In this document: piece by piece, positions 42,830-51,218 of the stretch
How positions within the stretch are numbered: position 1 is the first letter of the stretch
Layout of the letters: each line of letters begins with the position of its first letter
Assembly: GCF_030519355.1 (NCBI RefSeq)
Contig: NZ_JAUMKC010000017.1
Span: forward strand, 62,001 to 126,000
Length of the DNA stretch: 64,000 nucleotides
Direction: 5' to 3'
DNA from: Mucilaginibacter sp. L3T2-6
GTDB taxonomy: Bacteria > Bacteroidota > Bacteroidia > Sphingobacteriales > Sphingobacteriaceae
Made by a program: the position numbers and the translations under genes
Notes under the pieces: generated by a model
Told to the model about the DNA's origin: nothing
Seen by the model: only the letters and a program-made list of their open reading frames with translations
Databases searched by the model: none

Positions 42830-44014
42830 ATGTCATTAGCAGATTTTTTTACGCCTGTCGATTCAAAAAAAATTGTTCCTGCAAAAGGGTATTACACTAG
42901 TCAGCTGGGCAGTAAGATAGAATATTACGCCGTTGATTTTCCCGCGATGGAAGATAAGGTGGACATCGCCCTTATCGGCGTTTTGGAAGATCGCAACGCG
43001 GTAAATAACCAGGGCTGTGCGCTCGGTCCGGACTATGTGCGCGAAAAGCTATACCGGCTGCATGAAGGAAATTATAATACCAAAATAGTCGACCTGGGCA
43101 ATATCAGGCAGGGAGCGAAAGTTAGCGATACCTACTTTGCTTTGAAAACTGTGGTGAATGAACTGGTGAAAAAGGATATCATCCCGGTTATTATTGGCGG
43201 AGGCCAGGATCTTACCTACGCGCAGTATATGGCTTATGAGGACCTGGAGCAAAAGGTAGACCTGGTAATTATCGACTCTCATTTTGATCTGGATGATGAT
43301 GATACCCCATCAGATACTATTGAAACTACATCTGAATCATATCTAAACAAAATATTCCTGCACGAGCCAAATTACTTGTTCAACTATAGTAACCTGGGTT
43401 ACCAAACCTATTTTGCCAGCCAGGACAGCCTGCGGATGATGGACAAATTATACTTTGACGTTCATCGCCTCGGTAATTTAAGCGGTAATGTGGCTGTTTC
43501 CGAGCCTATCATTCGTAATGCAAGCATGATCAGCTTTGACATGGGAGCTATCCGTTCGTCTGATGCCGCAGCAAATGCCAATGCAACACCCAATGGCTTT
43601 TATGCAGAGGAGGCCTGCCAGATTACCAGGTATGCCGGTTTTAACGATAAACTAACCTCTATCGGTTTTTACGAGTTTAACCCGGCCTATGACAGTAACG
43701 GGCAAACGGCTACTTTGCTTGCACAGATGATATGGTATTTCATCGACGGCGTTTATAACCGCAAGCGCGATTTCCCGTTGCAGCCAAAATCGCAATATCT
43801 GATCTATAAAACCAGTTTGAAACACGATGACCATGAGCTGGTGTTTGTAAAAAGCAAAAAATCCGACCGTTGGTGGATGCAGGTTCCGTACCCCACAGCC
43901 GGTTCTAAAAACGAGCGCTTCCACCTGGTACCCTGCCAGTATGAGGACTATAAAACTGCCGTTTCAGGCGAAATGCCCGACCTTTGGTGGCGTACTTATC
44001 AAAAATTAAACTAA
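42830..44014 (+). CDS. Arginase-fold protein (formimidoylglutamase-like) with altered metal ligands
   Basis: The 394-residue protein has the arginase/deacetylase (ureohydrolase) layout: ALIGVLEDRNAVNNQG, then IIGGGQDLTYAQY, VIIDSHFDLDDD, SFDMGAIRSSDA and GFYEFNP. Compared with arginase, Asp149, His151, Asp153 and Asp237 are kept. The first His is replaced by Gln126 and the last Asp by Gly239, so two of the six manganese ligands are lost. Bacteroidota homologues are usually labelled formimidoylglutamase, but the altered site suggests a different metal, a changed reaction or no catalysis. A C-terminal extension (about 310-394) is present. Confidence 0.8.
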   Translation: MSLADFFTPVDSKKIVPAKGYYTSQLGSKIEYYAVDFPAMEDKVDIALIGVLEDRNAVNNQGCALGPDYVREKLYRLHEGNYNTKIVDLGNIRQGAKVSDTYFALKTVVNELVKKDIIPVIIGGGQDLTYAQYMAYEDLEQKVDLVIIDSHFDLDDDDTPSDTIETTSESYLNKIFLHEPNYLFNYSNLGYQTYFASQDSLRMMDKLYFDVHRLGNLSGNVAVSEPIIRNASMISFDMGAIRSSDAAANANATPNGFYAEEACQITRYAGFNDKLTSIGFYEFNPAYDSNGQTATLLAQMIWYFIDGVYNRKRDFPLQPKSQYLIYKTSLKHDDHELVFVKSKKSDRWWMQVPYPTAGSKNERFHLVPCQYEDYKTAVSGEMPDLWWRTYQKLN

Positions 44015-44132
44015 ACCGGCGCTCCGGCACCATGTTTGATGGTCACGGGTCTGTTAAAAAATGTGAAATTTGAATTATAGAATAATCCCTGGCCTGTTTT
44101 TAACGTTAAAACAGCTTATGCTGAATATAAAT

Positions 44133-45269
44133 ATGAGAAAGATCCTCTTTTTTTTTATCACACTTCTCCCGGTTATGGCAATGGCTCAAACCGAGCAAGC
44201 CTTCATAATCAACGGAAAAATAGGTGAGCTCAGTACCCCCGCTAAAGCTTATTTAATTTATAAACTTGGCGCAAACCAGGTGATAGACTCGGCCGGAATG
44301 ATCGGCGGTAAATTTAACCTGGGCGGAAAAATATTAAATCCTACCAACGCCATATTGGTTGTTGACCATAAAGGCATAGGTTTCGAAAAGCTGGACAGCA
44401 CGGCAGACATTCTGAATTTTTACCTTGAAAAAGGCGAATTGGGCATAATTGCTGCAGATTCGGTCTCGAAAGCCAAAATTACCGGGTCAAAACTGAACGA
44501 TGACGATAAAAACCTGAAAGCTCAGTTGGAGCCGATAAAGCAAAAGGCGCGTAAACTTACCGAGATTAGCCGAAATGCCGCTGTTGCACAGAAAACGCCG
44601 GAATTTGAAAGCACGCTGCATGGGCGCTACAAAGCGTTGCAGGCAGAGCAAAAAGGCGTGATCAAAAAGTTTATTCTCGCCAATCCCGACAGTTATTTAA
44701 GCTTGCTGGCACTTTATTCTGTTGATGGCCCGGCGCCCGATCCGTTTGAACTGGATTCGTTATATAATACGCTATCGCCCGCGATAAGGAGCACTGAGAC
44801 GGCTTTGAATTTTAAAAAGGCCCTCGAACCGCTAAAGCACACAGCTCCTGGTACCATGGCGCCTGACTTTACGCAAAATGATGTAAATGGCGTGCCTGTA
44901 AAACTATCCTCTTTCAGAGGCAAATACGTTTTGGTTGACTTCTGGGCGTCGTGGTGCGGCCCTTGCCGACAGGAAAACCCGAATGTAGTGCGTGTTTATA
45001 ACAAATATAAAGACAAAAACTTTACAGTGTTAGGCGTATCGCTGGATAAGCAAAGCGGCCGTAATGACTGGCTTGCAGCCATAAAAAATGATGGCCTTAC
45101 CTGGACACAGGTATCCGACCTTAAATTCTGGAACAACGAAGCTGCGGCGCTCTACTACGTTTCGTCCATCCCGGCTAATTTTTTAATAGACCCGAATGGA
45201 AAAATTGTTGCTAAAAATTTGCGTGGTGATGATCTGGAAGAAAAATTAAAAGAAGTTTTGGGAAAATAA
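44133..45269 (+). CDS. Secreted TlpA-like thioredoxin with DUF4369 domain, copy 1
   Basis: From ATG 44133 the 378-residue protein has a signal peptide (MRKILFFFITLLPVMAMAQ). A DUF4369-type N-terminal beta domain (about 22-120) and a helical linker follow. The AhpC/TlpA-type thioredoxin domain has the active site WASWCGPCRQENP (Cys275, Cys278). Such proteins reduce disulfides in the periplasm, for example in cytochrome maturation. It is followed in tandem by a close paralogue at 45433. An upstream TTG extension to 44070 precedes the signal and is rejected. Confidence 0.9.
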   Translation: MRKILFFFITLLPVMAMAQTEQAFIINGKIGELSTPAKAYLIYKLGANQVIDSAGMIGGKFNLGGKILNPTNAILVVDHKGIGFEKLDSTADILNFYLEKGELGIIAADSVSKAKITGSKLNDDDKNLKAQLEPIKQKARKLTEISRNAAVAQKTPEFESTLHGRYKALQAEQKGVIKKFILANPDSYLSLLALYSVDGPAPDPFELDSLYNTLSPAIRSTETALNFKKALEPLKHTAPGTMAPDFTQNDVNGVPVKLSSFRGKYVLVDFWASWCGPCRQENPNVVRVYNKYKDKNFTVLGVSLDKQSGRNDWLAAIKNDGLTWTQVSDLKFWNNEAAALYYVSSIPANFLIDPNGKIVAKNLRGDDLEEKLKEVLGK

Positions 45270-45432
45270 ACCGCTGCAAATAATATTTAACACTCCCAAA
45301 TTTTTATCTGACTGAATCTCAGGGCGCGAACTTTTGTGCCCTCTTTCCTAAACGTATCTTTTTTGTGACAATTATCGCATGTTATTGACCAATAATATTT
45401 TTTAAGTTTACGTTTTAAAAATAGTAACTGAC

Positions 45433-46563
45433 ATGAAAAAGATAGTTTTACTTGCTCTTGCAAGCCTGCCGGCAATGGTTTTTGCGCAGGGAGGCCAATA
45501 TTCGGTACAGGGCAGCATCGGGAAGCTGAACGCTCCCGCCAAAGTTTACCTGCGTTATTTTCCCGAGAAAAAGACGGTTACCGATTCGGCAGTGCTGACA
45601 GATGGAAAATTTAAATTTAGCGGTGCTACCAAAGGCGATGCGCCTATGATGGCCTACCTGATGCTCAACAAAAAAGGGACCGGCGCCAGCTATGATGATT
45701 ATAAGGTAGTTTACCTGGAGCCTGGAACGATTACTGTAAATAGTGTTGATACGCTGGGATCTGCGAAGATTGGCGGTACCAAAACTAATGAAGAAAATGC
45801 CAAATATGAATTGGCCAGTAAACCAATCAACAGCGCCTATGAGGCCCTGGATGCTAAAATGAAGGCAGCAACGGACGACGTAAAGAAGTCGGATGCTTTT
45901 CAGAAAGAGATCAACAAAACCGAAAAGGCCATTGGCCAGCAATCAAAACAGATAGATAAGAAATTTATACAGGAAAATCCGGACTCTTATATTAGTCTTA
46001 GCCTGTTGCAGAACGTGGCCTATAGTTCAGACTATCCTGAGATAATTGAACTTTACAATGTGCTTAGCCCAAAAGTAAAAGCAACTGAAAGTGCCAGGAA
46101 ATTTGCTGAGCTGCTGCCAAAATTAAAGAATGTTGCCCTTGGCGCTACCGCACCGGAATTTGCAGAGGCTGATACTGCAGGTAAAATAGTGAACCTGTCC
46201 TCATTCAGGGGTAAATATGTGCTGATAGATTTCTGGGCTTCGTGGTGCGGACCGTGCCGCGCCGAAAACCCTAACGTCGTAAAAGCATTCAACAAATATA
46301 AAAACCAAAAATTTACTATTTTAGGCGTGTCGCTTGACAGGCCGGGTGCGAAAGATAAATGGTTAGCGGCAATACACAAAGATGGATTAGCATGGACACA
46401 GGTTTCTGACCTGAAGTTCTGGGACAGTAAAACTGCGGGTTTATATGCCGTTCGCGGAATCCCCCAAAACTTCCTGCTAGACCCGGATGGTAAAATCATC
46501 GCGAAAAACCTCCGTGGTGATGACCTGAATGATAAATTGGAAGAGCTGTTCGGAAAGATTTAA
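45433..46563 (+). CDS. Secreted TlpA-like thioredoxin with DUF4369 domain, copy 2
   Basis: The 376-residue protein has the same architecture as its upstream neighbour: signal peptide (MKKIVLLALASLPAMVFAQ), DUF4369 domain, linker and thioredoxin domain with WASWCGPCRAENP (Cys272, Cys275). The two share long stretches, for example the region around the active site, WTQVSDLKFW and GKIVAKNLRGDDL-type tails, so they arose by tandem duplication. The linker and N-terminal domain have diverged most, which suggests different partners. Confidence 0.92.
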   Translation: MKKIVLLALASLPAMVFAQGGQYSVQGSIGKLNAPAKVYLRYFPEKKTVTDSAVLTDGKFKFSGATKGDAPMMAYLMLNKKGTGASYDDYKVVYLEPGTITVNSVDTLGSAKIGGTKTNEENAKYELASKPINSAYEALDAKMKAATDDVKKSDAFQKEINKTEKAIGQQSKQIDKKFIQENPDSYISLSLLQNVAYSSDYPEIIELYNVLSPKVKATESARKFAELLPKLKNVALGATAPEFAEADTAGKIVNLSSFRGKYVLIDFWASWCGPCRAENPNVVKAFNKYKNQKFTILGVSLDRPGAKDKWLAAIHKDGLAWTQVSDLKFWDSKTAGLYAVRGIPQNFLLDPDGKIIAKNLRGDDLNDKLEELFGKI

Positions 46564-46564
46564 G

Positions 46565-46633
46565 AAAGTCCGAAAAGCCAGTAAAGTCCGAAAGAAAGAG
46601 CATTAAGTTCATTTCTTTTGGACTTTTATCTTT
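46565..46633. repeat. Dispersed repeat, AGTCCGAAAGA family, copy 3, palindromic
   Basis: The left arm 46565-46600 (AAAGTCCGAAAAGCCAGTAA, then AGTCCGAAAGAAAG) faces a partly inverted right arm at 46612-46633 (TTTCTTTTGGACTTTTATC). It lies between two converging genes and may act as a bidirectional terminator. Confidence 0.6.
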
Positions 46634-46641
46634 AGTTGACT

Positions 46642-47511
46642 TCACTCAATATCAAGATCATTGGCAGCAAAGGTGTTTCCCTGGTTGATGTCGCCGGTAA
46701 CAAATCCTTTTTTAAACCAGTAGGCGCGTTGTTTGGAGGTGCCGTGGGTGAAGCTGTCGGGTTCTGCGTGTCCCCGGTATTGCTGCTGTAAACGGTCGTC
46801 GCCAATAGCATGGGCAGCTACCAATGCCGAATCGATATCTGCCCGGTCGATTACTATTCCCGTACGATTTTTGGCAGCGTAATGTGCCCATACACCCGCA
46901 TAGAAGTCGGCCTGCAACTCTAACTTCACCGATAACTTATTATATTGTTTTTGACTAAGCTGCTGCCGCGCTTCATCCATTTTTTGTGATATGCCCAACA
47001 GGTTCTGCACGTGGTGACCTACCTCATGAGCGATTACATAGGCTGCGGCAAACTCACCGGGGGCATGAAAGCGCTGCTGCATTTCGGCAAAAAACGAGGT
47101 ATCGAGATAAACCTTTTGGTCGGCCGGGCAATAGAACGGCCCCGTTGCAGAACTGGCAAAGCCACAGCCTTCTGCATCAACAGATTCGCTGTACAGGTGC
47201 AGCGTGGGCTTAACATAAGTCCGGTTTATGCCCGTGAAGATTTCGCTCCAGACATCTTCTGTTCCGGCCAGTATTACGCGTGCAAATTTTTTCTGCATGC
47301 CTTCCGGCCCATTGGTTACATGGGTAGTTTGCTGCTGACCGCTGCTATTGCCGCCGCCACTGAGCAGTTGCGCCGGGTTAATGCCTGTAAACAGGTAAAT
47401 AATCAAACCTATTACCCCAACTATACCACCGCCAAAAAATAAGCCGCGGCCACCGCTGCCGCTGCTGCCTTCCTCAACATTATCGCTTTCGCGTCCGCCA
47501 AACCATTGCAT
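46642..47511 (-). CDS. YpfJ-type neutral zinc metallopeptidase
   Basis: The 289-residue protein has a short N-terminal cytoplasmic part, one membrane helix (about 28-45) and a zinc-peptidase domain with HEVGHH (His162, Glu163, His166). A LELQADFYAGVWAHYA motif about 35 residues later supplies a third ligand. This is the zinc_peptidase (YpfJ, PF04228) family. Substrates are unknown. It is monocistronic on the minus strand. Confidence 0.9.
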   Translation of the reverse strand: MQWFGGRESDNVEEGSSGSGGRGLFFGGGIVGVIGLIIYLFTGINPAQLLSGGGNSSGQQQTTHVTNGPEGMQKKFARVILAGTEDVWSEIFTGINRTYVKPTLHLYSESVDAEGCGFASSATGPFYCPADQKVYLDTSFFAEMQQRFHAPGEFAAAYVIAHEVGHHVQNLLGISQKMDEARQQLSQKQYNKLSVKLELQADFYAGVWAHYAAKNRTGIVIDRADIDSALVAAHAIGDDRLQQQYRGHAEPDSFTHGTSKQRAYWFKKGFVTGDINQGNTFAANDLDIE

Positions 47512-47568
47512 AGTATTTCGTTTTTGATTTAGGTTAACAGCAATTATTGAGGATTGTTCGGAAGAACC

Positions 47569-47994
47569 TTAAGCGACCCTCCAGCCGCCGAATGGCTTTA
47601 CTGTAGCACAAGCCGGCGTTCCATCCTTAGCCGTCCCCTGAACAATAGTTTCAAGCCCGCCTTTTTCAGCTGCCTCATTTACCATTTGCCAGCTTATATT
47701 CCGCAAAGGGACCTTCAGTCTTCTATCCCAGGGCGAGCCAGGCTGTCCGGCAAAGGTACCAATGCCAATGTAAATAAATTTTTCGCCGGCCGGGCCCTGC
47801 ACAAATGGGCCGCCGAATTGGGGTGTATCGGATTTGCCTGCGCCTTTAACTTCGATCGGTAAATCAAAACGCAAATCTCCGCCATCTGAAAGCTGTTTTC
47901 CGGCGATTTCAAAGTTGTTCCCATGCCCTTTTTGCAAGGCAAACTGAATGCCTGCGGGAGGTTGTTGTAAGATAATATGCAGGGTAAGGTTCAT
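47569..47994 (-). CDS. DUF5990 family protein
   Basis: From ATG 47994 the 141-residue protein reads MNLTLHIILQQPPAGIQFALQKGHGNNF, then GGDLRFDLPIEVK, FGGPFVQGPAGEKFIYIGIGTFAGQ and PWDRRLKVPL, a pattern I associate with DUF5990. The function is unknown; the fold is predicted all-beta. A longer frame up to 48168 overlaps exoA and is not used. It starts 10 bases after the exoA stop, so the two may be cotranscribed. Confidence 0.78.
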   Translation of the reverse strand: MNLTLHIILQQPPAGIQFALQKGHGNNFEIAGKQLSDGGDLRFDLPIEVKGAGKSDTPQFGGPFVQGPAGEKFIYIGIGTFAGQPGSPWDRRLKVPLRNISWQMVNEAAEKGGLETIVQGTAKDGTPACATVKPFGGWRVA

Positions 47995-48004
47995 ATCTGA
48001 TAGT

Positions 48005-48787
48005 TTAAGAAACAGTTGACCCAAAATCCAGCTCCAGCAATACCGGGCAATGATCCGAATGCCTAGCCTCCGGCAGGATAGCGGCCCTTTTGATATTCTC
48101 TTCGAGCGAGCGGGTGGCCATGTTATAATCAATGCGCCAGCCCAGGTTTTTGGCGCGGGCATTAGCACGAAAGCTCCACCATGTGTAGTTGTGAGGCTCT
48201 TTGTTCACATGCCGGAATGTATCGATATAACCCGATTCCAGAAAATTCTCCATCCATTCCCTTTCCTCCGGCAAAAAGCCGGATGAATTGGCATTTGATT
48301 TTGGGTTATGGATATCTATCGGGCGGTGGCAAATGTTATAATCGCCTGATACTACCAGTTTTGTGCATTGCGATTGCAGCAGTTCCAGGTAACGGCCGAA
48401 TTCATCCAGGAAACGGTATTTAAACGCCTGCCTGTCCTCGCCGCTTGACCCCGATGGAAAGTAAACACTCATTACGGATACCTCGTCAAAGTCCACACGA
48501 ATATTACGTCCTTCGCGGTCATAGTCACTTATACCACAGCCATATTCCACATGTTTTGGCGTTCGTTTGGTAAAAATAGCGGTGCCGCTGTAACCTTTTT
48601 TTTCCGCCGGATACCAATAATGTTCATAGCCAAGATCCTCAACCAGTTTAAGGTCGGTTAAGACCTCCGGGGTGGCTTTAATTTCCTGCAGGCAAACCAC
48701 GTCAGGGTTAGCGGCCTGCAGCCATGCCAGCCAGTTTTTGTTGATTGCCGAACGGATGCCGTTAACGTTATAGGTGATGATTTTCAT
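48005..48787 (-). CDS. xth: Exodeoxyribonuclease III (AP endonuclease)
   Basis: The 260-residue protein has all ExoIII/EEP-family motifs: YNVNGIRSA at the start, CLQEIKA (metal-binding Glu), SGDYNICHRPIDIHNP, and late LGWRIDYNMA and SDHCPVLLEL. It cleaves DNA at abasic sites and degrades 3' ends in base-excision repair. The gene start lies beside a palindromic element. Confidence 0.95.
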   Translation of the reverse strand: MKIITYNVNGIRSAINKNWLAWLQAANPDVVCLQEIKATPEVLTDLKLVEDLGYEHYWYPAEKKGYSGTAIFTKRTPKHVEYGCGISDYDREGRNIRVDFDEVSVMSVYFPSGSSGEDRQAFKYRFLDEFGRYLELLQSQCTKLVVSGDYNICHRPIDIHNPKSNANSSGFLPEEREWMENFLESGYIDTFRHVNKEPHNYTWWSFRANARAKNLGWRIDYNMATRSLEENIKRAAILPEARHSDHCPVLLELDFGSTVS

Positions 48788-49040
48788 GGCCCTGGCCCCC
48801 TAAAGGGGGAATTAATAGCCCCAGCCCTAAATGGCGGTTGGCCGTTTATAATTTGATTGTTTTTCTTGTCAGGCACTGATGCTCCCAATGTCATTAAGTT
48901 AAGCTTTTAAGTAATAAAAAATATCGAACAACGAATTTTGAATACCGAATAATGAAGGAAAAAATACTTCGGCGCTGGATATTCGAAATTCAGTATTCGA
49001 TATTATTCCCTTAACTTAACGACTCTCGCCCTGCTGCCCT
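48788..49040. repeat. Nested palindromic element between exoA and the cyclophilin gene
   Basis: There is an outer pair GTCATTAAGTTAAG (48890-48903) and CTTAACTTAACGAC (49010-49023), with one mismatch. An inner pair is AATATCGAACAACGAATTTT (48920 on) and TATTCGAAATTCAGTATTCG (48980 on). A CCCCCTAAAGGGGG palindrome stands at about 48795-48809. The structure resembles a dispersed miniature element; the T-A-rich palindrome is likely to form a long hairpin. Confidence 0.6.
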
Positions 49041-49751
49041 TTAGGAGGTTGGAGGGCTAAGCAGCTTATCCAACTGTTCACACTCTTTTTTGCTCAGCAA
49101 CTCTACTGTCATTGGCACATTTACTTCCGGACGGTCGTTTTTATCTTTCTTTACCGCAGCTATCAGGTCGACCATATCAATACCGCTTACAACTTCCCCG
49201 TAAACTGTATAGTTCTGGTCGAGATGTGGCGCGCCTCCTACAGACTTGTAATATTCCCGCTGCCATTCAGGTATTTTATGACCCTTCAGGCGGGTATTTT
49301 CGAGGGTGTCCAACTTTCCATCAGTAAAGCGTTTGCCTTCAACAATATAAAACTGGCATCCGCTTGAGGCTTTCGCCGGGTTATCGTCGCGTGCGGCCGC
49401 CAATACACCGCGTTTGTGGAAAAGGCTGTCGCGGAACTCCGCAGGCACGGTATAGCCAACATCGCCATTCCCTAATTCGGCGCCTGGCTTATTTTTGGTG
49501 GTGTCTTTCGAGTCCGGGTCGCCGCCCTGTATCATAAAATTTTGTATCACCCGGTGAAACAGCGTGCCATTGTAAAAACCTTGTTTAGCCAGCTTTATAA
49601 AATTATCGCGGTGTTTAGGCGTTTCGTTATACAGGCGGATGATACAGCTGCCATAGGCAGTCCTGATACGCACATATTGGTTTTTAGGTCCTTTGGCAAA
49701 AGCTGCGGTTACCGCCAGCAGGATAAGTGCGATAGTAAATAGTTTCTTCAT
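49041..49751 (-). CDS. Secreted cyclophilin-type peptidylprolyl isomerase
   Basis: The 236-residue protein has a signal peptide (MKKLFTIALILLAVTAAFAKG) and a cyclophilin domain: YNETPKHRDNFIKLAKQGFYNGTLFHRVIQNFMIQGGDPD, then FYIVEGKRFTDG, YTVYGEVVSGIDMVDLIA. It catalyses proline isomerisation of secreted proteins in the periplasm. An insert (DTLENTRLKGHKIPEWQREYY) is typical of Bacteroidota members. The C-terminal tail borders the repeat element. Confidence 0.92.
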   Translation of the reverse strand: MKKLFTIALILLAVTAAFAKGPKNQYVRIRTAYGSCIIRLYNETPKHRDNFIKLAKQGFYNGTLFHRVIQNFMIQGGDPDSKDTTKNKPGAELGNGDVGYTVPAEFRDSLFHKRGVLAAARDDNPAKASSGCQFYIVEGKRFTDGKLDTLENTRLKGHKIPEWQREYYKSVGGAPHLDQNYTVYGEVVSGIDMVDLIAAVKKDKNDRPEVNVPMTVELLSKKECEQLDKLLSPPTS

Positions 49752-49805
49752 AACAATCGGGTTATTGAGGCTAAAAATAGGAAGTTTTTGTTATTTCTCT
49801 CTCTG

Positions 49806-49897
49806 TCATTTCGACGGGGAACGAGGAGAAAACTCTTGCTATGGACCTGTATGCAGACGGTCATCCAGACGAGTTTTATCGCTATCGCTCGAAATGA
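49806..49897. repeat. TCATTTCGA-type intergenic repeat
   Basis: The unit begins GTCATTTCGACGGGG and ends CTCGAAATGA. Its inner GAGAAAACTC faces GAGTTTTATC in inverted orientation. Units starting and ending with TCATTTCGA/TCGAAATGA are common dispersed repeats in Bacteroidota; only one copy is in this window. Confidence 0.55.
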
Positions 49898-49916
49898 TAC
49901 GTCTGGCGTAGCGAAT

Positions 49917-50267
49917 TTACTGCACCATACCCAATTCCTGGAAATACTCTATGATCAGCGACTTTAGGATCATTTCCTGCTCGAGCAGGGTATAATTGGG
50001 AATTACGCCTACCCGTTTCCAGTGCGGCCAGCCATCCTGATCCAGGCCCTCCAGCTCATAGAAACCCAGCATACTGAATAATTTGCACGTGGCGATGTGC
50101 ATCAATTCTTCCTTTTGCCGCTTGCTGAATTTGCGCGGCCCTTTACCCAGCTCCTGCACGCCGATCAGGAAGAGCATAACCTTTATATCAGGTTTTTCAT
50201 TGTCAAATTCCTCAGCAATGCGCTGCTGCAATGCACTCCACTTTAAATTAATTTCTGCCGGTTTCAC
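49917..50267 (-). CDS. Hypothetical protein, 116 residues
   Basis: I do not recognise this 116-residue cytoplasmic protein. It is mostly helical, without signal or membrane segment. It contains NLKWSALQQRIAEEFD at its start, GVQELGKGPRKFSKRQKEELMHIATCKLFSMLG in the middle and IIEYFQELGMVQ at the end. Composition and codon use fit a real gene of this organism, and similar proteins seem widespread in Sphingobacteria (recall, not searched). It is monocistronic. Confidence 0.7.
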   Translation of the reverse strand: MKPAEINLKWSALQQRIAEEFDNEKPDIKVMLFLIGVQELGKGPRKFSKRQKEELMHIATCKLFSMLGFYELEGLDQDGWPHWKRVGVIPNYTLLEQEMILKSLIIEYFQELGMVQ

Positions 50268-50421
50268 GGTGGCAAATATAGGGGAGTTATTGTTCCATAG
50301 CTAATGGCGCCCGGTAAAAATTGATCCGGTAATATCAATCAACTTCGGCTATAACTCTGACGACATTATCTATCAACCAAAAGAATGACATTTATTAGAA
50401 CAAATATCATCCCCAACGCCT

Positions 50422-50429
50422 TATATTTG
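50422..50429 (+). promoter_or_regulatory. Putative -7 box of the superoxide dismutase gene
   Basis: TATATTTG is an exact -7 match; the leader would be about 30 bases. No perfect -33 element is visible. Confidence 0.5.
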
Positions 50430-50466
50430 TTAAGTTCTATCGTTAAACTTTAAACTACACACTACT

Positions 50467-51075
50467 ATGGCTTTTACACTACCGGCGTTACCTTACGCTA
50501 CCGACGCCCTTGAACCGCACATTGATAAGCTTACCATGGAGATTCACCACGGGAAACACCACCAGGCTTATGTTACCAATTTGAATAAAGCGCTTGAAGG
50601 GAAACCAGAAGCTGATGCCCATATAGAAGACATCATTAAAAACATTTCCAAATACCCGATGGCAGTTCGCAACAACGGCGGTGGTCATTATAATCACAGC
50701 CTGTTCTGGACTTTGCTTTCGCCAAGCGGCGGCGGCGAGCCTAAAGGCGAACTTGCAGATGCCATCAACAGCACTTTCGGCTCATTCGCCGACTTTAAAA
50801 CCAAAATGCAGGATGCAGGCGCAACCCGTTTCGGGTCAGGCTGGGCATGGCTGATTGTTGGCGCTGACAAAAAGCTGGCCGTTACCTCTACCCCTAACCA
50901 GGATAACCCATTGATGGACATTGCCGAAGTAAAAGGAACCCCAATACTGGGCATCGACGTTTGGGAACATGCTTATTACCTTAAATACCAGAACCGCCGC
51001 CCGGATTACCTGGCCGCCATCTGGAATGTAATAAACTGGAACCATGTAGCTGAGCTTTACGCAGCGGCGAAATAA
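50467..51075 (+). CDS. Iron/manganese superoxide dismutase
   Basis: The 202-residue protein has the full Fe/Mn SOD ligand set: His27 (MEIHHGKHH), His77 (HYNHSLFW), Asp164 and His168 (IDVWEHAYY). It converts superoxide to peroxide and oxygen. Gly70-71 before the second ligand helix and the tail NVINWNHVAELYAAAK are typical; the metal (Fe, Mn or either) cannot be fixed from sequence alone. No signal peptide is present, so it is cytoplasmic. A terminator follows. Confidence 0.95.
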   Translation: MAFTLPALPYATDALEPHIDKLTMEIHHGKHHQAYVTNLNKALEGKPEADAHIEDIIKNISKYPMAVRNNGGGHYNHSLFWTLLSPSGGGEPKGELADAINSTFGSFADFKTKMQDAGATRFGSGWAWLIVGADKKLAVTSTPNQDNPLMDIAEVKGTPILGIDVWEHAYYLKYQNRRPDYLAAIWNVINWNHVAELYAAAK

Positions 51076-51109
51076 GGCAAGCCCCACCCCTGAAGGGGAG
51101 TGAAATTTT

Positions 51110-51143
51110 AAACGGCAGAGGCGAGGGTTTCTGCCGTTTTTTG
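51110..51143 (+). terminator. Intrinsic terminator of the superoxide dismutase gene
   Basis: AAACGGCAGA (51110-51119) pairs with TCTGCCGTTT (51130-51139) and a run of Ts follows. Confidence 0.85.
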
Positions 51144-51218
51144 TTAAAATCAATAATAACAAACTTTGTCATTGCTGTAAGGGTTTACTAATTCAATGAC
51201 AATGCCTATTATATTTTT

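Noticed and set aside
47995..48168. N-terminal extension of the DUF5990 protein
   Set aside because: It would overlap the end of exonuclease III in another frame, and its sequence is not protein-like.
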